Source: Enoplolaimus lenunculus (lineage: Eukaryota > Nematoda > Enoplea > Enoplida > Thoracostomopsidae). From it: 64,000 nucleotides of DNA. The first letter of the stretch is position 1. The number at the start of each line of letters is the position of its first letter. Below are positions 8,819-20,500 of this stretch, one piece after another. Under the pieces are notes generated by a model. That model was not told the DNA's origin. It saw nothing but the letters and a program-made list of their open reading frames with translations, and made no database searches. The DNA is taken from contig JASANG010003761.1 of assembly GCA_030248215.1 (NCBI GenBank), positions 124,001 to 188,000 of the forward strand, in the 5' to 3' direction. The translations under genes and the position numbers were made by a program.

Positions 8819-11800
8819 TTATCGCCCAATAATTTGTATTAAATTCGGAACGTCTTCGATGCTTTTAGGTATGCTGTTTGCCCCTGAAATTAAAAAAGAA
8901 ACAAAACATTAATAAATGTGTAAATAATAGGCTTTATGTTAAAAAATAAAAACTTCTTAATAATATAACAGGCCTCGATGTTGTCTCGTTGTCCAAACAA
9001 CCATGTACACTTTATCGTTATCCCACTCTGTCCGCGCAAAGATTTAAGGATTCTTAGCTATTCGATTTTGGGAAAATAATTTAAATTTATAATTTTTTCT
9101 AAAATGAAAGATAAAGAAAACCAAACGCCAAATCTCTGATCGGAGTTTGTTTAAAATGGTTTCAGGTCAGATTAGTTCTATATACTACCACTTGCAATAT
9201 GTAGTACCAATGTCCAATGTATAGAACAGGGCCGTAATAGTAGTATTAGCATATGCTTAAGCCTAAGCCTTTGCGTAACAATGAGCTGATATCTATGCCT
9301 AGTCCTAAGCCAATAAAATAGTCTAAAGCTTGAGTTGACTCTGTTGTAGTCCCGCAGAAAAACGTTCCGCCCGTGATCTTTACATGGGCCGTGTTAGTTT
9401 GAACGAAAGAATAAATTTCCAATTTTACAGGGGATCAATCTTTCGATATTTTGAGAAATAATTCAAAATTACAAAGCAGAAGGAAAAATCAATAAAATCC
9501 GTTTTCAACAGCGTCGCTTTCAACCAATCAAAACGATCATTTGTTAATTTTCGCGGAGTCAGACGTTGACAACATACAGTAATTTTGAGTTTACTTCGAT
9601 TATGATGACAAAGCGGCGGAACTGGATTATATCGCAATCGAAATCGAAATTCATTTTGAATCGGAATTGCAATCGGAATCGGAATTCCGATTGCATTCTA
9701 ACCTCGATATACGGGACATAACCAGAAATAGATTCTTGAAATTTTTTCAAGTTTTCTACCAAATAGAACTCGCAACAAATTTCATAAAATGTCGAAATTT
9801 CCGGCAGTTCATATCAGAATGTGGTTGGACGTTATTTATAGCACGCAAATTGCTACAAATCATCACCTGTTTAGCAACATTAAGCTCTCCTTCCACGCCC
9901 GCCACCATCTCTTTAGTTGCCACTGCAAACATTTAACTTCAAGTTTCAACTGAACTTACACGCTTCACGAAGACAATTATCTGTCCCAACAGGTTCATAT
10001 CCACACGGGCAAACACAAACTGAATTGATACAAATAAACACCCCACGGCAATCACGATCTGACCCACAGGTTGCTCCAGTTCCGCCCGCAACTCGACATT
10101 TGTCACGTACCGCAACCACTGCCCCGGTCCCAGAACAAGACCGGATACAATTAGGGAATTTCGCCCGCGGATTAGGTTCATACCCTGGTTTGCATTGGCA
10201 AACGCTCGAAATACAGTGCATTGACTGATTAAAGTCACACTGAGCATCTGTGATACAGGGGTCGTTCAAATAGGCGCGTTCCACACAATGACCCCCAATG
10301 TATAGGGGGTAAGGCTCTCGGCATGGTCTCGGACAACATAACGAGTGACTCGCTCCAGCGTTGCCTCCTAGCTGAACCCGGAAGCAAAAGTGAGTTTGTT
10401 GAGGGCATTGTAAACTTCGGCTAGCGCTTGGTTCGCATCGCTTGTTGAGGTACGGCTGGCCGTACGGGCAACGGAGCGGGCAGCAAAGCCCAACTGGCGG
10501 ATGACCAAATGAGACACAATGATGGCCTTGGGGGCACGTATCAGGTTGAGCTAGACCGGCTAAAAAGTCACGTCTGGTTTCAAATAGCAGGCGACAGTTT
10601 CCACGCGGCATTGTTTGATCTGGACACACTGAAAAATTCAAGCAAATATGCAAGCTATACACATTTATACGAATACTACTGTAAGCATACGAGACATGCT
10701 TGTCCGTGTATATATCTAAGTGCATTACACTGTATAGTATGCTTGCCGGCGCCATGCGGTCGAGAAATATAGTCGACGAAAAAAGTAGTTGGAGATGTGG
10801 GCTACGTGGCGCAGTGGTAGGGAGTTCGACTAAGGCTCCGTTGGCCGCTAGTTCAATGTCATCTCTGTACGCCCGATTTTCGAGCTGCTTAGAAAAAAGG
10901 ACTGAAGTCCCGATTCGACAGACAAGTACTAGTTTTGTAATTGTTAAATTAGTTTAAATGCGTCCTATCATCTGGAGATTCCTACTTCCTACCGCTGCTC
11001 ATTAACCAGCGTTAGCTCAAACGCCGGTCAGACAGCAAAAAAATTTTACGATACTGAATTTTAGAAGCTGTTCAATTTATCTATAAAGTATACATATATA
11101 CACGACATTTTTCGCACTATTTTCAACGGTAAGTGTAAAAAAATTGCGGTTTCCTGTCTTAGTCGTTCGCAGTGATTGACCCAGAATAGATAATGTATTT
11201 CTCCAACCATTTCGTGACGAAAATTTTTCGATACAAACCGTGACCCTTGTAAAGATCAGAAGCGGAACGTTTTTCTGTGCAACTGCAATCGAGTAAGCTT
11301 AAGCTTTAGACTATTTTTTTTTGCTTTGGCTTAGGTAAGTTCATTCTTTCGCTTAGGCTCAAGCTTAAGCTTTGGGTTTAGATGGCTAGCGGGTATAAAA
11401 CATGATTAGAGAGGGGAATCCGATGGTTGCGGCCAACTTACAAGTGGGTTGAAAATTTTCTAGGGAGGCCAAAATTCTTCTATTGGGAGCGAGGTAAACC
11501 TACTTGGAACACACCGATCTTGAACGTGTTTAGTGTTTAATTGACATACGCAACGTCTTTGCTTGCATTCTGTGAACGGAAGTATGCAATCATTATTGCT
11601 CACGCAATGATCAAAGAGTTTTGCCGATTGCCGACGTCTGCCTGATGCTTCAACTGAAAAATTTAAAATTTAATTTAAATATATTTAAAATCACGAAGGG
11701 CGCTGGAGCCATTTGAGAATACGCTTACTCCTTACCAGAATCAAGAGAGTAGGTTTAGATTCTAGATTACATTTTTTGCTTCGGTTTAGGCTTAGGCTTA

Positions 11801-14745
11801 GGCTTAAAAACACATTTTTTGCAACGTTTCGGCTTAGGCTTAGGCTTAAGAACACATTTTTGCAACGTTTCGGCTTAGGCTTAGTCTTAGGAACACATTT
11901 TTGCAGCAACGCTTCGGCTTAGGCTTAGGAATACGCTTAATCTACTGTTACGTCCCTAAAAGTAACATTGGCCAATTGCGCAATGAACTTTAGAGTCACC
12001 AAGCTGCGAAAAAACTTATTTTTGATAATTTACCACTATCTCGAGTCCCGAGCGGAGCGACAAGGTGTTGGGCGACGAATTGTCGTAGATTCAGTTTTAC
12101 CCTCAGCCCTCAGTTCTGTCGTGCTTAGGCCTATATCGATGCGATAGTGTTTAACCTTTTTAGACTCACTTGAAATGCAGTGTTCTGCAGCATCATCGTA
12201 TTGCATGCCGTCAGGACAAACACATTCAGCAAATTCTGGATCACAAACAAACGGTGGACTGCATGTTGTATGGCAATCTGCGCCATGCCGAGATGGGGCT
12301 AAAATTCAAAATTTAAACGCACATCAATGGCACGTCCCATGAAACATACAACTGAACACGGTGTATGGAATGGGACCAAACGGTGAAACAGATGGGTCCA
12401 TTAATACTGAGTTTTTGATAGGGAAGATCGAAATAATATGTTTTGCGAAACATCCGCTCTCGAAATGAAATGCTGGTTTGCGCTTTATATTTTTGTTTGA
12501 CGTGGCATATTTTGGCTTATATTACTTTAAGGGGCCTCTAGGTTTCTGGTTACATTCTAGATTACATTTTAGCCTAGGCATAGGCTTAGGCTTAGGCTTA
12601 GGCTTAGGAACTCATTTGTGCAATGCTCAGGCTTAGGCTTGGGCTTAGGAATACGCTTAGTCTACTGTTACACCCCTCAAAGTAACGTTTTAATACTGAC
12701 GATTGTGTGCTAAATTAAGTGAATGATTTTCTGAGTTTAAAATAATTTAATACTTCAAACCTTAGGATGCCACAAAACTTTTGATGCCGTTCGGCGTCGT
12801 CGGGCACTCTGGCGCCGGACAGCATCGTATGGCTATGACAACACCATCATTAACCTACAGGATCGTTCACAAGGGAACAATTTGAGAGAATATGTCATGT
12901 TTTGAAATAATTGGAAACGCGAAGAAAAGTGCCAACAATGTCGAAGGGATGGAGATTCGGGCCAATTTAAGCGTATTCGTAAGTCTAAGCCTAAGCGTAA
13001 GCCTAAGCAAAAATGAGTTCGTAAAAGCCTAAGCCTAAGACAAAAAATGTAATCTAGAATCTAAACCTGCTCTTTTATAGACCCACCAGAAACCTGGACG
13101 CCCCTTAAAGTAACATGGGCAGAGATGCGAGTGCTGATCACCGCGGCATAGGGGATGGGGATGAATTCAAAAATTGCAGAAATCCATACACTGCTATGGG
13201 GTTAATAATTTTACCAACACATACATTTTAGTATAACAATGATATGATTTATTCACAAGAGTGTTCTGCATCTCGGTAATTGTCCACGGTAAAGCTGAGT
13301 CCATTACAAAGACTCACCAAGCTTCTTATAAAGATATGTTTCAATTCGCTATATATAATGCAAGTTATAGCGTTTGTAACAATCTCATCAAGACGTAGGC
13401 ACAACCACAAGATAGCTGTGTAGGAAAAGCACAATCCCCGGCTTGGCGAATCCTTTTTGAAAAGATGGGTTTTATACCGCTTCACGCTGACTAGTTCAAT
13501 GGTATATTCTTTAGATCAATTTTTACAAACTTTACCTTCAATTTGGATTAAATGTCGCTCAAACTATAATTCAGACACAATTTCGGTGTATTCAAAATTT
13601 AAACTTTTGAAAAGTTTAATGCTTCACCGCAAATTAAAAAAACACAAACTACTCAAATATTTGCAGTTATATTTTGTTAAAAACTCAGTTTCTAATTTTT
13701 AAACACATGTATTTTTTCCATCATATGATTTTACGCTCTTGTCTTCCAAAACACAGCCTATACACATCTAAAATTGCTAGAAAATTACATAGCGGTGGCC
13801 TAAGATTTGATATTTGATAGATTCGTAAAATGGTGGGGTGGCTGGCCCCCCATGAGAATCCCCGGGGTGGGGCAGGATCTGGGACCCAATGGTAATCGCC
13901 AGGGTGGGGCAGGATTGAATATTCCTACCCCATTACATCTTCGGCAAATGCCATTAAATAGATGAAAATAATTTAAAAACGGTCATACTCTACCAAAATG
14001 AAATTAACCTTTTCTCACATGAATATTTTCTATTTCCGCTGAGACCTACTTTTATGCTAGGATTCGAACTCCAGTGACTTGATTGGGAGGCGTATACCAT
14101 CACCACTCAGCTATAGGAGCTTGACGCTCGAGCCCGAGGGGGCTCTCACGTCTTGTGGTGATTTAGTACTATATATACGTGTTGCAATTGTTAAACACGG
14201 TGCGATATATATTATTTAACGTATATACACTGCGTTGAGTTGCCGATAGGCAACTCAATGTGAGAAGGGGTTAATGCTACGTAATGCTTACCTGGTCTAC
14301 ATTTCATTGGTATAGTCAAATTGTTAAATGCATCAATTGACTCAAATCCAGGACCGCATACGCATAACCGATTGTCACCGCAGACTGCGTTCAATGCATA
14401 ACAGTCTTCGTCTCGCCAGCAGCGTTCGCCAATATTTCTTTCTAAAAATAAATAAAAAATTTGTCGAAATTTCATTTTTTCTGCAATTCTAAAGAGTTTA
14501 GCGCGGTGAAAATGTGTCATCGGTGCAAAATTACTGTCAGTTAGGTATTGTATGAACAGCACAAATCGAAAACTGGCCAGCGCTAAAGTCTGAAGCCAAT
14601 AGCTTCCACATTCCAGTTGATGCAGCTATTTATTGCAATTCACCAATAACGACAAATGGAGAGCACAGGTCATTTTCTTTATGGTTTTTGCGTGTCTGAT
14701 CCCAATCAGTATTTTGATCTTTAAATGCGTCGTCCACTTTATCTA
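8819..14745 (-). CDS. Cys-rich EB/lustrin-module extracellular protein, paralogue B
   Basis: Assigned exons are 14745-14644 (tentative), 14441-14292, 12298-12170, 10628-9960 and terminal 8883-8819. All internal joins are phase 1, the usual pattern for shuffled extracellular modules. The 14.4-kb exon gives an EB-type module (GERCWRDEDC..RLCVCGPGF). The 12.2-kb exon gives a short Cys module ending ECVCPDGMQY. The 10.6-kb exon gives two lustrin-type units (..GLCCPLRCPYG.., ..SLCCPRPC..) and two more EB modules. The terminal exon ends IEDVPNLIQIIGR. No signal-peptide exon was found; it should lie between 14.75 and 17.5 kb. Probably a secreted or cuticle-associated structural protein, by family analogy only. 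A 37-bp intron to an exon near 9922 is an alternative end. Confidence 0.7.
9216..9395 (+). mobile_element. Telomere-repeat-bearing element, family M3
   Basis: Same plan as 8497-8675: TGTATAGAACAGGGCCG flank, TAAGCC-rich core, AGTCTAAAGCTTGAG, and a right flank with AAAACGTTCCGCCCGTGATC. It lies in the last intron region of paralogue B. Confidence 0.75.
9630..9715. repeat. GAATCGGAAT repeat patch, family M9
   Basis: Short imperfect repeats of ATCGGAATTG and its complement form a near-palindrome. The same motif marks element ends elsewhere (6430, 31980, 33910, 47330, 50480, 53450 and 62620). Confidence 0.6.
10794..10935 (+). ncRNA. tRNA-like sequence, probably a SINE head
   Basis: GTGGCGCAGTGGTAG matches a tRNA A box, and CTAGTTCAATGTC 40-odd bases later resembles a B box. 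GGGCTAC at the left can partly pair with GTACGCCC at the right. The arms are imperfect and 70 bases of unrelated sequence follow, so I read it as a tRNA-derived SINE or tRNA pseudogene rather than a working tRNA. Confidence 0.45.
11253..11395 (-). mobile_element. Telomere-repeat-bearing element, family M3 (reverse)
   Basis: Begins with TAAAGATCAGAAGCGGAACG, passes through AAGCTTAAGCTTTAGACTA, and holds TTAGGC-like repeats. This is the reverse complement of the family plan. Confidence 0.7.
11440..11510. repeat. Dispersed repeat fragment (GTTGAAAATTTTCT)
   Basis: Shares GTTGAAAATTTTC, a GGGGCCAAAA-type stretch and the following G-rich tail with copies at 1690-1815 and 26600-26730, where it continues into TTGGCTAC..GACCCG. 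A family of unknown type. Confidence 0.5.
11734..11966 (+). mobile_element. Telomere-repeat-bearing MITE, family M2
   Basis: TAGATTCTAGATTACATTTT leads into three blocks of (TTAGGC)n, each followed by an ACACATTTTT spacer, and it ends TACTGTTACGTCCCTAAAAG then TAAC. The left terminal repeat is incomplete here. Complete relatives at 12522 and 17818 show GTTACTTTAAGGGGC-type inverted ends. Confidence 0.75.
12522..12686 (+). mobile_element. Telomere-repeat-bearing MITE, family M2, both ends
   Basis: It starts TTACTTTAAGGGGCCTCTAG and ends ACCCCTCAAAGTAAC, so it has terminal inverted repeats of about 15 bp. Between them lie TTCTAGATTACATTTT and two TTAGGC arrays, the first with four near-perfect units. 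It lies in an intron of paralogue B. Confidence 0.85.
12960..13115 (-). mobile_element. Telomere-repeat-bearing MITE, family M2 (reverse)
   Basis: TAAGCC arrays precede AATGTAATCTAGAATCTAAA, and the right end is ACGCCCCTTAAAGTAAC. It is the reverse complement of the 12522 copy, with the other end worn. Confidence 0.75.
13790..13935. repeat. GGGGTGGGGCAGGAT short duplication
   Basis: GGGGTGGGGCAGGATCTGGG and AGGGTGGGGCAGGATTGAAT occur 45 bases apart. No gene is seen in this stretch. Confidence 0.4.
14008..14270 (-). mobile_element. tRNA-bearing inverted-repeat element, family M4
   Basis: Ends CCTTTTCTCACATGAAT and ACTCAATGTGAGAAGGGG are inverted repeats. Read on the minus strand, the interior holds a tRNA-like unit: TAGCTGAGTGGTGATGG (A box) and GGAGTTCGAATCC (B box) about 30 bases further. 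The adjoining end has a small perfect hairpin, GTTGCCGATAGGCAAC. A full second copy is at 26004 and a partial one at 16396. It sits right after the donor of the 14.4-kb exon. Confidence 0.8.
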
Positions 14746-15113
14746 CTGAAAATTTATTCGAAAATAGGGTAAATATAATCATCTGCGTCTAAAATTTCAA
14801 TTTAGGTACCACTGCCGTCGATTATTATTATAATTAAATAAATCAACTCATGTGTTTAAAATTTTGTGATTTTAATTGACCTCTCAGGTCAATATACAGT
14901 GACAGTACTAGTAATTTGATAAGAATCTTGAACTACAATTTACAAGTACGGGACAACTTTAGAACCGTGGTGGTAAATTGAAATTTTAACTTTTAAAACA
15001 ATTTTTCAATTTCCTGTTACTATTAAAAATTTAACTTTTGCAATTTTCCATTGGGGTTGACACCGTTTAATTTTCCACAACGCTGGCGCAAGATAAAGTG
15101 GACGACGCATAAT
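14726..15113. mobile_element. Inverted-repeat element with GCGTCGTCCACTTTATCT ends
   Basis: ATGCGTCGTCCACTTTATCT at the left is answered by AGATAAAGTGGACGACGCAT at the right, a 20-bp perfect terminal inverted repeat about 390 bp apart. The interior is AT-rich and non-coding. The left end overlaps the acceptor and first codons of the tentative paralogue B exon at 14644-14745. Confidence 0.75.
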
Positions 15114-15994
15114 CAGCTTTTGCCGACGTCATCAGAAAAACTAATACAATGCAAATACGTATAGGCTGCACCTTTATCGTACAAATTAAAGCTGTCACAA
15201 ATTTATATTTAAACGAACGCTTACAAAACAACATAGCTTACAGTTTCTCATTAAAACAAAAGAAATCATTAAAGTTACCTTTAAGGGTCTAGCCAGAGGC
15301 CACGACATTATGTTACGAAGTCATAATCACAATAACGGTAGTTCTAGAAATTTTTGACGAGAAGACAAGGCTAGCCGAGTTACGAAACGCAATTTTTACC
15401 GTATGCTGTATATGTGCCAATTTTCGGAGGGAGAAAAATTGTAATATAGGACATTTATCATTTTATCACAAAAAATTTTCTGACAGGGGCTTCCGCTTCC
15501 ACCTTACTGGATACACTAGTGCACGTTAGCAACATTTTTGACCTCTTAAATCTAGAAGGTTATTGTCAAACTTGTTAAGTATGATTCTGTGTATGTTTTC
15601 AGAAACTTCGGAACGGAATGTTTACCCTCTGTCGTTTCAGTCGTAACCACGATCTCCTAACCTTTACATATCGTTCGCTGATCAAGTTCTCTTGATACGA
15701 CACATGCAAATGATACAAGGCAAAATATTGCTTTCTTCACAATCAAACTGTTCATATCATTAAAAAACGCGAAGTGTAAAGCTGTGATTACATGGAAAAT
15801 ATTACATTTAAACGACTAAACCACTTGAAATTAAAAGATTATATTTTTGACAATTTCTAAAAACAAACTTTATATGAATGGTTCGGCAGTTGAAATACTC
15901 AAAAAATTCTACTCAATTGCTTGCCGAGACGTATATTGGTAGTACAGAAAATCAGACATTACATTATGTGTAAGCATAGCCTAAAAGCCCATTT

Positions 15995-16140
15995 AATGAT
16001 CAGGGGCGGAACGTTTCTCTGTGGGATTATAAATGAGTAAGCTTAAAACTTGAGAGTATTTTTTGCTCGGCTTAGGCTTATGCTTAGGTTTAGGAACATG
16101 CTCATTCTTACGCTTTGGCTTAGGCTTTGGAGTATGCAGT
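15995..16140 (-). mobile_element. Telomere-repeat-bearing element, family M3 (reverse)
   Basis: GATCAGGGGCGGAACG flank, then AGTAAGCTTAAAACTTGAG and TTAGGC-like repeats, as in the other reverse copies. Confidence 0.65.
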
Positions 16141-16395
16141 CTTGAAACAAATCTGAAGGTGTAGGACAGCAAAAGAAATCATTTTGTAGAGGGAGGGTTG
16201 TACAACAAGTTAAATTTGAGAGGGTGCTATCCAAGAGAATATTAGTACCTGAGAAGGATAGATTATGATATCACTATTCAAAACACGGAACACATTTGGT
16301 TGTTCACAAACACATCGGCAGATGAATTTAAAACATTTTCTATGAGGTTAAGGAATCATCAAAATGATATGCATATATGCATCGTTCTTTATCAT

Positions 16396-16530
16396 TCGCC
16401 CTTTCTCACATGAATTATTTTCTATTTCACCTGGCAGCTACATTTATGCTAATATTCGAACCACCGCAGCTGAAGTCAGTGAAGCTTCACGCTCGAGCTC
16501 GAGGAGTCTCTCACTTCTTGTGTTAAAGGA
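16396..16530 (-). mobile_element. Partial tRNA-bearing element, family M4
   Basis: Matches the left two-thirds of the 14008 copy: CCCTTTCTCACATGAAT, the ATATTCGAACCACC B box, and CTCGAGCTCGAGGAG. The A box and the far inverted end are lost. Confidence 0.6.
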
Positions 16531-16679
16531 AACAGACGATAACTTGCTCAAATATAAAACTTGCCGATCGTATTAAAACGCAAAAGTTTAAAAAATTTAC
16601 TTCGTATTACAAAGAATGCGTGATACAAGAGTGTGCAACTCTTTGGGTTAGGCATGGTACAAAATGTACCACCGACGTT

Positions 16680-16835
16680 GTGTTTTTGGTCGACCCCCCT
16701 TGTTTAGAGGGGGGTTGCTGTCACATGCAATATATACCCTAAATGAAATTGTAAGCGGAGCAACTTGTTGCCGAATATATAATGTGTCATGGTCCGCATA
16801 GATTGTACCCCCTCTAAATAAAGGGGGTTAGGGCA
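16680..16835. repeat. C/G-run inverted repeat
   Basis: ACCCCCCTTGTTTAGAGGGGGG forms a local hairpin. A second pair, TACCCCCTCTAAATAAAGGGGG, lies 115 bases further. Probably a small decayed MITE pair; function unknown. Confidence 0.45.
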
Positions 16836-17539
16836 AAAATACAATGCGTGCCGTGTACATATTTTTATACACAGAATGCACCTAGTTGCATACTCCTGTT
16901 GAAGTATGCATCATCCACTCTTGGTATTACTAAATTCAAATGTTACTTATAAATACATTTTGCCAATTTCATTTCGATCTTCATTGCACAATCCTTATAG
17001 CCCGGTCTTCCGTTTGTTTCAGTTTTATATAATTCTCCATTATCACTCAATATGCTAAGCCAAACTAAAAGAGCAGCCACAGGACGAGCTGGGTTAGTGG
17101 TCAATCCCGTATTTGTGATTTTTGCGTTGGGGTTGAACTTTTTCATAGTTGTAACGCAACAAACCGTCTTTTGAACAATTTTTATAACAGAACGTATTAC
17201 CCCTCTGGTTTTTATAATAATTTCTCCTCGTTCCTGGCCGGTCCGTTAATGGCAACATCTTTAATGCGGACTACACACATATTAAATGGTGGGAAAACGA
17301 ATATTGGACATCAACTGTGATTTACAAGCCTAACGGTTAATGCTAAACCAGAATAAACTATGTTTATACATAGGCTTAAGGTCAGCATCAGGCTAATGTA
17401 GCAAGAAGATAAAACTGAAACCTTTCTACAACTCATAGACTGTATTTCGCATCAGTACTCTTCGCATCACTGCCTTTTAATTACGTTTTTTTCTATTTTC
17501 TTTTTTCTGATTTTAATAGAAATTTTTCGCCAATTGCGT

Positions 17540-20500
17540 TTATCCTCGAAAGAAACTTTGAACGACTTTTCCAAGTTGCAAAAATTCATCTTCAATTGCA
17601 CCTTGACCAGATTTGCCAGTGAATGCAAATTTGCTGGCTACTCCCGGTGGACGCTCGGTTGTTGTTGTTGTCACTTCTAAAATTAATATGTATAAATATA
17701 AATATGTATATTTATTTATTTATTTTTTATTTTTATTTATTTATTTATTTATATAAACCATGTGCCATGCAAAGTTCGTTGTGAATATTACCTACGCTAT
17801 ACTTTTTATAATTATTGTTACTTTAAAGGGCATCCAGGTTTCTGGTGGGCCATAAAACAGTAAGTTTAGATTCTAGATTACATTTTTTGCATAGGATTAG
17901 GTTTAGGCTTAGGAACACATTTTTACAGCGCTTAGGCCTAGGCTTAGGAATACACTTAATGTACTGTTACGCCCCATAAAGTAACATTTGCCATAAATTA
18001 TTATAATCGGCATCGTTAGGTATAAGGTAAAGAGAATACCGTAAGGCACCACATCCTATCACTGCGATTAAAAGTGACCTCCGTGCAAATTCTTAGATAA
18101 ACACAAAATTTCAGCAATGGCGGTTGACAAAAAATTTAAATCATTTTAGCTAAAATTATAAACAGGAAGTTGTTGAGACAAAAGAATACGGACTATAATG
18201 AAGTAACACTAGCGTTCACTGTTTTAAAAAAGTTTGAAATGCCGTAAAGCGGGCTAATCAACTTGCTAGAAAAGCTAGAAAATATTTTACGGCGGGCAGG
18301 CGGTAATTTCGAACGACTTACAAGCAAAGCCCAAACTTTTGTAAGAGAGCAAAAAAATTTGGGGGTTATTGTGAACCCGGGGCCTGTCCCGGTACCCATT
18401 TCTAGCTACTGGTACGCGGTTGTAGTGTACGAATTCTAAACCCGCTTAAGCAATGGCAATAGTTTTGTACTAGAATTATAAGCCTTAAGTTCGCTACTAC
18501 ATTCCCTTCCCTCATTTCTCAGTCGTCATTGATGTACGACAATTCGTAGACCAGACAAAATGTCGCCCGACAAGCTGTTCAAGCCTTACCATCAGATTAA
18601 ACATATTCGTAATCTTATGCTCTGCATCCTAGTGGCCGGCTAGCGACCAGGCGACAAATTGCCTTGATACCTACTTTTTCGTTCTGGTAAACAACTATTG
18701 CTCGTAACACGATACTCGTACCCGCATTTGCATCGACACACGCCATCTCGAGCGCATTCCGTGTTCGGCACTGCATACTCACACTGCCAATCCATATAAC
18801 ATCCACTTAAAATTCCCGCTGTACCCAGACAGGTGACATCAATTGCCCCCTGTCCTGCATTACACGACCGAACACAAGTTTCCGATAGTTTTCGTTTATC
18901 TGTCGCTTGTTCGTAGCCATCACGACAAACGCATACCCCTTGGTCACAAATCATTGAGACACCACCGTCACATTGAATATTTTCCCGACATAATTTACCC
19001 CTCAACTGTTCATCGATATGGTACACGTCAACGTGTACGGCGCTAGGCAGACATTTTCCAGACGTTGCTGAATAAATCCTTCCACCAAAGTGTGGCACTT
19101 GCTGCGGTAACTCGCTTGTAATTGTAGCAGCGGGTAAATGACACGGTTTTGGGCAACAAAGGTTTACCGCAAAACTAGGACCAATTTGCCGGTAACAATA
19201 ATGAGTATCGAGAGGACAAAGTAACGATTGGTTTGACTCCACCGGTTTTGAACGTAATACTTGCGGATTAGTTTTAATTGAACCAGATTTAATATCATCG
19301 TTAAAACTGAATTCGACAGGTTTTCGATGCAAATATTCACCGTTCGTACATACCACATTATGTAACGGGGTACCCCAAGGGCAACCATAAGGACAGCAAT
19401 GTCCTTCTGGACTGGTTCCATCTGTGACACAATAGTAATTGTTTGGACAGTTGTCTTCGGCTCCAGCTACGCCGCCACTGTTTGCAATATTTTGCAAAAT
19501 GTCATAGCTAGCACCGGAGTATACACATTTAACGGTTGGTCGCGAACCGTCAGGGCAATTAGCAGCGTAACGCGTGGTGGTACATCCTTTGGTCGGAGAC
19601 CAAACGTACCCTGTAATGCATTTACAGCGTCGTTCTGTGGCGTGACAGTATTGAAATGGTAGTCGGCATGCACGATCACTACGGCAGCGTTGGAGTTGAC
19701 GGACTGAAAATAGATTAAAATATGGAAATTTCAAAATTGATTTTGTAAGAAGATTTAAATATTTATTTTTATTTTAAGTCACTAGTTTTGAAACTGTGGT
19801 TACTGTTCACTTTTTTGATTAATCGTTTTCAGTTATAGAGTATACTGTGAGCAACAGTGCGGCTAAATAGCGTGCAATGAATAATACATGATGCTGCCAA
19901 TGTATAGCACAGGGGCTTCGCATTTTCCAAGGTGGAAAACTAATGACCACGAGTGCATTGCAGCCACTGCTGTATGATGGCTAGGAATTCTGCTGGTTTG
20001 ACAAAAAAAGTACAAGCATAATTTTGGAAGGGGAAAGTGTAGAATTCAGACGCCGTAATATTTCCTAATTCGGTAGGGACAGTTAGAGGTTTAGGCGAGG
20101 TTAGGAAACCAGAAAAAGTTGAAAAGTTAATCGTATAGGTTTTCTCTATGTCTGGTTGAGTAGGAATGGTTTGGTTACTTTGTCTGAAAAATTAGGTTGT
20201 GTGGTTCGGTTTGGAAAACGGAAAAAGTAGAAAAGTGAAAAATTTAAGAGTAGGTATGTGATTCATTTTTGGTTGTTGAGAAAAGTTGGAGATGCAGGCG
20301 AGGTTTCGAAACCGGAAAAAATAAAAAAAGTTAAACGTATAGGTTTTCTCTATGTCTGGAAGGGAAGGAACAGTTTGACTGGTCTGACTGGAAATTTGGG
20401 ACGTGTGGTTTGGTTCGGAAAACGTAAAAAGTGGAAAAGTTGAGAATTCAAACCTAGGTATATGAATCATTTTGGTTGGTATGAATGCCGGTTTTCACGT

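Noticed and set aside
9850-9922. Extra exon of paralogue B after a 37-bp intron
   Set aside because: The intron would be shorter than usual and the exon at 8819-8883 gives a cleaner ending with a poly(A) signal.
10794-10870. Functional tRNA gene
   Set aside because: Acceptor and T arms do not pair well and the B box departs from consensus; a SINE head fits better.
11734-13115. TTAGGC tracts as evidence of a chromosome end or fusion point
   Set aside because: The tracts are short, degenerate, in both orientations and framed by conserved element ends.
16250-16370. Minus-strand CRCVCE-containing frame as an exon of paralogue B
   Set aside because: The acceptor phase does not match the phase-1 pattern and the donor is weak.
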